This document shows, piece after piece, positions 57,461 through 64,000 of a stretch of 64,000 nucleotides of DNA (the first letter of the stretch is position 1; every line of letters starts with the position of its first letter). The DNA comes from Bradyrhizobium sp. (lineage in GTDB: Bacteria > Pseudomonadota > Alphaproteobacteria > Rhizobiales > Xanthobacteraceae). Below the pieces are notes generated by a model. The model was not told the DNA's origin. It saw only the letters and a program-made list of their open reading frames with translations, and searched no databases. The stretch lies in NCBI RefSeq assembly GCF_022844465.1, contig NZ_JALHLP010000009.1:61752-125751 (forward strand), given 5' to 3'. A program made the position numbers and the translations under genes.

Positions 57461-58468
57461 ATGAAGAAATTGGCTTTGTTGGCAACGGCACTGGCGATGG
57501 TATCGGCTCCGGCTCTCGCTGCGGACATGCGGGTGAAGGCTGCCAAGGCGCCGCCGCCGGTGGCATTCGATCCTTGGGATATCGCTTTCGGCGCCGGCAT
57601 CACCAACAACTACGTCTTCCGCGGCATTACCCAGTCCAACAACAAGCCTTCGGTCAGCGCCTATTTCGAGCCGCGCTTCAACCTCAACAAGGACTTCCAG
57701 CTCTATGTCGGCCTCGGCGCGGCGAGCATTTCCTTCCCCAATCGCGCCGCTGCTGAAGTTGACGTCTATGGCGGCGCCCGCGCCACGTTCGGCGCTTTCG
57801 CATTCGACGTCGGCGCCTGGGGCTACCTTTATCCGGGCGGAACCTGCCATTACGGCGCAGCCGCCGACGCGGCCGGAAGGCCGCTGAGCAACGAATGCCT
57901 GGTCAACGTGCTGCTCAACGGCAACGTCATCAAGAAGGACCTCAGCTTCTTCGAGGTCTACGGCAAGGTGAACTACACCTTCAACGACAGCTTCTCGATG
58001 GGCGGCAACGTCTATTATACGCCGAGCTTCCTCAACAGCGGCGCCGAGGGCACCTACGCTTCGATCGTCGGCAAGGCGATCGCGCCCGGCACCTGGTTCG
58101 GCAGCAGCGGCATCGGCATGTACGTCTCGGGTGAATTCGGTCGCCAGTGGCTCGGCACCTCGGACTCGTTCTACGGCGTGGCCGCGTTCCCGAACGGCAT
58201 CAACTACGCGGACTACAACACCTGGAACATCGGCATCGGCTTCACCTACAAGGTGTTCACGCTGGACCTGCGTTACTCCGACACCGACCTGTCGAAGGGC
58301 AATTGCAACGCCTTCACCAGCGACTTCGCCGCCCGCGGCAACATTTCAGCGGGATCGGGCACCTCGATCACCCCGATCAACCCGACCGGCGTGGGCTCGA
58401 ACTGGTGCGGCGCGGCCGGCATCGTCAGGCTCTCGGCCGACCTGACCGCGATGACCAACCTGAAGTAG
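57461..58468 (+). CDS. TorF-family outer membrane porin
   Basis: A 335-residue outer-membrane protein with signal peptide (KKLALLATALAMVSAPALAAD). The mature part begins with IAFGAGITNNYVFRGITQSNNKPSVSAYFEPRFN, the diagnostic start of the TorF/Gcw_chp family, and continues with alternating beta strands (FEVYGKVNYTFNDSFSMGGNVYYTP, YNTWNIGIGFTYKVFTLDLRYSDTDL). The last residues before the stop lack a C-terminal Phe. The ATG at 57461 directly begins the signal peptide; one at 57449 would add four residues. It is monocistronic with its own terminator. Confidence 0.88.
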   Translation: MKKLALLATALAMVSAPALAADMRVKAAKAPPPVAFDPWDIAFGAGITNNYVFRGITQSNNKPSVSAYFEPRFNLNKDFQLYVGLGAASISFPNRAAAEVDVYGGARATFGAFAFDVGAWGYLYPGGTCHYGAAADAAGRPLSNECLVNVLLNGNVIKKDLSFFEVYGKVNYTFNDSFSMGGNVYYTPSFLNSGAEGTYASIVGKAIAPGTWFGSSGIGMYVSGEFGRQWLGTSDSFYGVAAFPNGINYADYNTWNIGIGFTYKVFTLDLRYSDTDLSKGNCNAFTSDFAARGNISAGSGTSITPINPTGVGSNWCGAAGIVRLSADLTAMTNLK

Positions 58469-58483
58469 GATATTCGGACGAAG

Positions 58484-58521
58484 AAAGGGGCGGCAGAGCG
58501 ATCTGCCGCCCCTTTCTTTTT
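58484..58521 (+). terminator. Rho-independent terminator of the porin gene
   Basis: AAAGGGGCGGCAG pairs perfectly with CTGCCGCCCCTTT around AGCGAT and is followed by CTTTTT. Confidence 0.92.
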
Positions 58522-58581
58522 GTGCTTGCCGGACGACAACCGGGGGTCAGGCGCGAGCGAACCGCCCCGCAGTTCGCTGCG

Positions 58582-60327
58582 TCAGAACCGTGTGGCGTTG
58601 CCGCCGTTCTCCAGGGCAAACCGATCGCCGTCACGGCTGAGCGCGACGTTGCGCGCGTGGAAGGCATCGAGCGTGGAGCGATGCCCGATCGAGACGATGG
58701 TGGTCGACGGCATTCGCTCCCCAAGCAGGCGATACAGCGCCGCCTCCGAGGGCTCGTCGAGCGAGGCGGTCGCTTCATCGAGGAACAGATACTGCGGCGC
58801 ATGCAGCAGCGCTCGTGCGAGCGCCAGACGCTGCTGCTCGCCGAGCGACAGCGTCCGGTTCCAGTGACCGTGCTCGTCGGGTTGCGACGCCAGCTTGGGC
58901 AATCCCACCGCCCGCAGCGCGTCGCCGATCTCCAGGTCGGTGTAGGTGCCCTTGGTGGCGGGGTATTCGACCGCCCCGCGCAGCGACCCGGTCGGAAAAT
59001 ACGGCCGCTGCGGCAGCATCATCAACATCGCCCCTGCGGGAATGGCGATCGAGCCGGATCCGAACGGCCAGATGCCGGCGATCGCGCGGAACAGCGTTGA
59101 TTTGCCGGAACCCGACGGTCCCGTCATCAGCGTGCGCTCGCCTTGGCGCAGGCTGAATCCCTCCGCGTTCACCAGCGGCGTGCCGTTCGGCAGTTGCACC
59201 GCCAGTCCCTTGAGGTCGATCGCGCCGCCACCGGATGCTTCGACCACGTGGATCCGGTCCTTGCGGCTCGCAAGCTCGCGCGCCGCGGCAATCCCGGCCT
59301 CGAAACCGTCGAGGCGGTTGACCACCGCCTGCCATTCCGCGAGCTGGCGATAGATGGTGATGAAGAACGAAAGCGCGCCCTGCACGCTGGAGAATGCCGA
59401 CGCGGTCTGCATCATGCCGCCGAGCTGGATCTTCTGCGCGAAGTAGGCCGGCGCCACCAGGATGTAAGGAAAGATCACCGAGGCCTGATTGTAGCTGGCG
59501 GTGAACGCCGTCACCTTCTTGGTCCGGCTCATGATAGCGAGCCAGTTCTCGACCACGCGGCCGAAGCGAACCAGCAGGCGTTCGCGCTCGGCGTCTTCGC
59601 CGCGCAGCAGCGCGATCTGTTCGGAGTTTTCCCGCACCCGCACCAGGTTGAAGCGAAAATCCGCTTCGTATTGCTGCTGCCGGAAGTCGATCCCGACCAG
59701 CGGCCAGCCGATCAAATGGGTCAGCACGGTGCCGAGCACCGAATAGATCAGCGCGCCCCAGACCAGGTAACCCGGGATCGCATAATCCTGGCCGAACAGA
59801 TGCAGCGGCGCGGCGTTGGAAAGCCCCCACAGGATGGTGACAAAGGACGCGATCGTGACGATCGAACTCAGCAGGCCGACCCCGATGTTGAGCGTGCGAT
59901 CGACGAACAGCTTGACGTCGTCGGTCATGCGCTGGTCGGGGTTGTCGGCGGCGTCGCCTTGCAGCTGCATCCGGTAGTGGTTGGCTTGGTGCAGCCATTC
60001 GCCGAGATACTGCGCCGTCATCCAGCGCCGCCAGCGGATCTGCAGCCATTGATTGAGATAGAGCTGGTAGACCGCGAGCACGATAAAGATGGCGGCCAGG
60101 ATGCTGAAATAGGTGATCTCGCTGACGAAGGCGTCCCAGTTGCGATCCTGCAGCGCGTTATAGAAGCGGCTGTTCCACTGGTTGATCAGGACGGTGATGC
60201 CGACGATGGCAAGCTCGATGGCGATGACGGCCGCCAGCAGCCCGCGGCCGGCCCATCGGTCCTCGGAACGAAAATACGGCATGGCGATGCGCCACACCGT
60301 CGCGAGCGTCGAGCGGATATTTTTCAC
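58582..60327 (-). CDS. ABC transporter with SbmA/BacA-like membrane domain (YddA/BclA type)
   Basis: A 581-residue fused transporter. The N-terminal half (about 1-340) has six helices and resembles the SbmA/BacA fold (NQWNSRFYNALQDRNWDAFVSEITYFSILAAIFIVLAVYQLYLNQWLQIRWRRWMT). The C-terminal half is an ATPase: Walker A TGPSGSGKST near 400, signature LSLGEQQRLALARAL near 497, Walker B YLFLDEATASLDE near 515 and SIGHRSTL near 545. This is the architecture of YddA and of Bradyrhizobium BclA, which protects against plant NCR peptides. I cannot tell from sequence alone whether this is BclA or a paralogue. It is monocistronic and converges with the porin gene. Confidence 0.9.
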   Translation of the reverse strand: MKNIRSTLATVWRIAMPYFRSEDRWAGRGLLAAVIAIELAIVGITVLINQWNSRFYNALQDRNWDAFVSEITYFSILAAIFIVLAVYQLYLNQWLQIRWRRWMTAQYLGEWLHQANHYRMQLQGDAADNPDQRMTDDVKLFVDRTLNIGVGLLSSIVTIASFVTILWGLSNAAPLHLFGQDYAIPGYLVWGALIYSVLGTVLTHLIGWPLVGIDFRQQQYEADFRFNLVRVRENSEQIALLRGEDAERERLLVRFGRVVENWLAIMSRTKKVTAFTASYNQASVIFPYILVAPAYFAQKIQLGGMMQTASAFSSVQGALSFFITIYRQLAEWQAVVNRLDGFEAGIAAARELASRKDRIHVVEASGGGAIDLKGLAVQLPNGTPLVNAEGFSLRQGERTLMTGPSGSGKSTLFRAIAGIWPFGSGSIAIPAGAMLMMLPQRPYFPTGSLRGAVEYPATKGTYTDLEIGDALRAVGLPKLASQPDEHGHWNRTLSLGEQQRLALARALLHAPQYLFLDEATASLDEPSEAALYRLLGERMPSTTIVSIGHRSTLDAFHARNVALSRDGDRFALENGGNATRF

Positions 60328-60568
60328 GGATGGCCGTCTCCGGGGGATGGGCTTGACGCCCTCAAGGAATGGAATAATCGAGGGTGCCGCGCCTGGCTTT
60401 CAGGATGCCCCCTGCGGGCAAACCCTAGCATGGCGCCAACGGGGAGGGCAGCGGGCCGGCGCTGCGGGCTCGCGCTGATCTCCTCCCTGGTCGCCTAGCC
60501 AATAGCAGGCTTGTCCAATAGAACGGCTAGCCCACGCCGGGGCTTTCGCAAGATTTGTGAGGAAGTGC

Positions 60569-60979
60569 ATGATGTCGTTCGCGCTCAGGTTCTGGTCGGC
60601 TGTCGTGATCCTGTTGACCGCAACCCTCCATTCCCGTCCGGCCCTGGCCAATGACGGTTTTCCGTTCGGCGCGGAGATGACGCTGGATGCCGACCGCCAG
60701 CCCGGCTCCAAGCGGATACCGAACCTGGAAATCGGCGACCGCGGCGAGGTAATCCTCGAACTCTGGTGCAAGGGCGGCAAGGGCCAGTTCTCGGTAGCTG
60801 GAAACACCATGATATTCGTCGCCGGCGCGATGGAGAACCGTTCCTGCCCGCCCGACCGCGCGCAGCAGGATGACGATTTGATCGCGGCGCTGACTGCGGC
60901 CGCGAGCTGGAAGCGCCAGGGCGATTTCGTGTCCTTTGTCGGCCCCAGGACGCTGCGCTTTCGCATTAATACCAATTGA
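60569..60979 (+). CDS. Exported META-domain-like protein (136 aa)
   Basis: A signal peptide (RFWSAVVILLTATLHSRPALA) leads to a compact domain whose second half (GKGQFSVAGNTMIFVAGAMENRSCPPDRAQQDDDLIAALTAAASWKRQGDFVSFVGPRTLRFR) fits the META/HslJ pattern, in which a Cys-Pro-Pro, a helical segment and a final strand occur in order. HslJ proteins are periplasmic or lipid-anchored and linked to stress. Two adjacent ATGs follow AGGAAG; the first is used. It converges with the gene at 61022-62218. Confidence 0.75.
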   Translation: MMSFALRFWSAVVILLTATLHSRPALANDGFPFGAEMTLDADRQPGSKRIPNLEIGDRGEVILELWCKGGKGQFSVAGNTMIFVAGAMENRSCPPDRAQQDDDLIAALTAAASWKRQGDFVSFVGPRTLRFRINTN

Positions 60980-61021
60980 GGGCTGCTTCCGGCGCGGTTC
61001 TGTCGTGCGTTCCTGACCGGT

Positions 61022-62218
61022 CTATTTCCACACCGACTTGTCGGCGTCCCAGCGCTGGCCCTTGAACTCCTTGGCCAGCTCATCGAGCGAACCGTTGTCG
61101 TCACTTGGTTCGCCACCGTCCTCCTCGTCGGTGGAATCATCCGACAGGTTCAGCTTCGCGCCTGCGCCTTCATCCGCGGTCGTGATCGCCGGGCTTGAAA
61201 CCCACAGCATCAGCCGGTCCGACCCGGCAGGTCGGTCCGGGGATACCAGCGCGGTGATCTCGATGTTTTCGGTAAGGGCCAGCGGCGGGTAGAGCGGGCT
61301 CGGCCGCTTGAACGTCAGTTTCAGTTTTCCGGTGTTGACGTCCCAGGTCGCCCCCGTCGCCTGAGCGGACAGCGTCCTGGCAAGCACGCCCGACATTACC
61401 GTGGCGATCTTTTCCTTGTTCGCCTTGTCGCCATTGCGCCATTCGGCGGCGGCAAAGCGGATGGTGCGGTCCATCTCGAAGCTGCCGCTGGTCCACCCCG
61501 CAATGACCACGCCCGCTGTCGATCTTGCCTTGGCGACCAGCGCCGCCGTGCGCTCCGGGTCGGCGGTGAGGTAGATGGTTTGCTCGCCGGCGCGCATCGC
61601 ATCGCAGGTGACCGCAAGGCTTGAGAGCCCGACCTCGACGGCCTCGCCCTTCAGGCTGCGGAGAAAATCCAGCGCGGCGTCGAGCTTGATCCGCACGCCG
61701 ATCGCCTCCGGTGAAACGCCCGTAAAGTCGTTTGGCGCCACTACGATGCCGTCGTCGCTGGTCTGTATGTCGAGATATTCGTTCTCGCTGATATCGAAAT
61801 TCTCCGGCGAGCTCACCTCGGTCACGCTTTGACCGACGCTGATCTGGCCGCGGAATTCGAAGGTGTCGCCGGTGGCCTTGCGCGTCAGCTTGATGCTCAC
61901 CGGCAGCTTGTCGCTGATGCTTTGGGTCGTGCCGGTGAGGTTCGGACCATTGACCGCGAGGTTGGCGACGAAACGGTCCTGGCGGTTCGAGCCCTTCTCG
62001 GCGGGAAAGCAGACATCGAGCACGGCCGCCGTCACGGTCTTGCCCTGGCGGGTTTCCTTCAGCACCACGTCGGCGTTGCCGTCCATCAGTCCGATTGTGG
62101 TGAAATACCGGATCTCGCTTCCGCCCGGCGTCGCCTTTGGCTGCAGCTTCATCTGGGCGAAAGCGAAGTCTGGGGCGGCCGTCGCCAAACCGAGCAGGAG
62201 CAGGAATCGTGCGCGCAT
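61022..62218 (-). CDS. Exported protein of unknown function (398 aa)
   Basis: A signal peptide (ARFLLLLGLATAAPDFAFAQ) precedes a long, mostly beta-strand mature protein with no cofactor motif. Features are VVLKETRQGKTVTAAVLDVCFP, the KLTRKATGDTFEFRGQISVGQSVTEV stretch and a very acidic C-terminus (DDSTDEEDGGEPSDDNGSLDELAKEF). The AGGGGAT site supports the ATG at 62218. Its proximity to groEL (about 130 bases downstream) does not indicate a shared transcript, because a groEL terminator lies between. I do not recognise the family. Confidence 0.75.
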   Translation of the reverse strand: MRARFLLLLGLATAAPDFAFAQMKLQPKATPGGSEIRYFTTIGLMDGNADVVLKETRQGKTVTAAVLDVCFPAEKGSNRQDRFVANLAVNGPNLTGTTQSISDKLPVSIKLTRKATGDTFEFRGQISVGQSVTEVSSPENFDISENEYLDIQTSDDGIVVAPNDFTGVSPEAIGVRIKLDAALDFLRSLKGEAVEVGLSSLAVTCDAMRAGEQTIYLTADPERTAALVAKARSTAGVVIAGWTSGSFEMDRTIRFAAAEWRNGDKANKEKIATVMSGVLARTLSAQATGATWDVNTGKLKLTFKRPSPLYPPLALTENIEITALVSPDRPAGSDRLMLWVSSPAITTADEGAGAKLNLSDDSTDEEDGGEPSDDNGSLDELAKEFKGQRWDADKSVWK

Positions 62219-62296
62219 CTGATATCCCCTGAGACGACAGTATCGGTCCACGGTAAGTAGCAAACCTGCGTCGCGTTTTCGAGCGACTGCATCCTC

Positions 62297-62326
62297 GAAA
62301 AAGAAGGCCGCCCGGAGGCGGCCTTC
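62297..62326 (-). terminator. Rho-independent terminator of groEL
   Basis: On the minus strand GAAGGCCGCC-TCCG-GGCGGCCTTC (62326-62303) is a perfect 10-bp stem followed by a run of T. It is placed about 20 bases after the groEL stop. Confidence 0.93.
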
Positions 62327-62347
62327 GATGCGTTTGGGGGGCTAGGT

Positions 62348-64000
<1,653 letters not shown>

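Noticed and set aside
60353..60380. Possible promoter TTGACG-N16-TAATCG upstream of the META-domain gene
   Set aside because: The -10 match is poor and the distance to the gene is about 190 bases, so it is not listed as a feature.
59143..60498. 451-codon plus-strand frame over the BacA-like transporter
   Set aside because: It is antisense to a gene with intact Walker motifs and has no ribosome site or recognised domain.

Overview
The window is GC-rich alphaproteobacterial chromosome, most likely from Bradyrhizobium or a close relative (Nitrobacteraceae). This rests on recognised gene families rather than a search: a CpdR receiver, a zinc-less L36, a ROSE thermometer ahead of a small heat shock gene, a suhB/MmgR-type sRNA between hisN and an N-formylglutamate amidohydrolase gene, an AKP-rich histone H1-like protein, and several families of intergenic palindromic repeats of the kind scattered through Bradyrhizobium genomes. 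I see no prophage, insertion sequence, CRISPR array or recognisable defence island.

Layout. 1-5.8 kb: tail of a Pro/Ala-rich protein, Hsp20 with its RNA thermometer, an alpha/beta hydrolase, a possible heme-peroxygenase-like protein, a class III cyclase-TPR protein and a TauE/SafE permease. 6.1-9.2 kb: hisN, a small ORF, the sRNA, formylglutamate amidohydrolase, cpdR and tRNA-Val(GAC). 9.3-12.9 kb: the periplasmic glucan pair mdoG-mdoH. 13-24.8 kb: oxidative catabolism, with a KstD-like flavoprotein, two ACMSD-like amidohydrolases followed by a Rieske protein and a quinone reductase, an SDR, an OYE-type ene-reductase, a GFA-like protein and a benzoylformate-decarboxylase-like ThDP enzyme. 24.9-40.1 kb: uptake and catabolism of small organic acids or amino acids, with two LLM monooxygenases, an M20 peptidase, a TctCBA tripartite transporter, an SCP2-like/hydrolase/polar amino-acid ABC operon, a D-amino-acid aminotransferase, a FAH-family hydrolase and an Ldh-type dehydrogenase.

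40.5-50 kb: a triple-GAF/GGDEF/EAL c-di-GMP protein, an orphan Bug binding protein, a three-gene set (YbaK, haloacid dehalogenase, dienelactone hydrolase), an amidohydrolase, a two-subunit MaoC hydratase, rpmJ and small exported proteins. 50-57 kb: hydrolase, cytochrome c, glcDEF (glycolate oxidase) and the histone-like gene. 57-64 kb: a TorF-type porin with a long leader, an SbmA/BacA-YddA-BclA-type ABC transporter, two exported proteins of unknown role, and groEL running to the window edge.

Functionally this is ordinary core genome interleaved with catabolic cassettes. The most informative non-coding signals are the ROSE thermometer, the sRNA, a terminator-like hairpin in the porin leader, a hairpin between the tct binding-protein gene and its permease genes, and the repeats, one of which supplies the apparent start codon of glcE. 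I did not find a clearly new multi-gene system. The best candidates for uncharacterised biology are the hydrolase-ABC operon at 31.3-35.9 kb, the amidohydrolase-Rieske operon at 16.1-19.8 kb and the cysteine-poor GFA-like protein.
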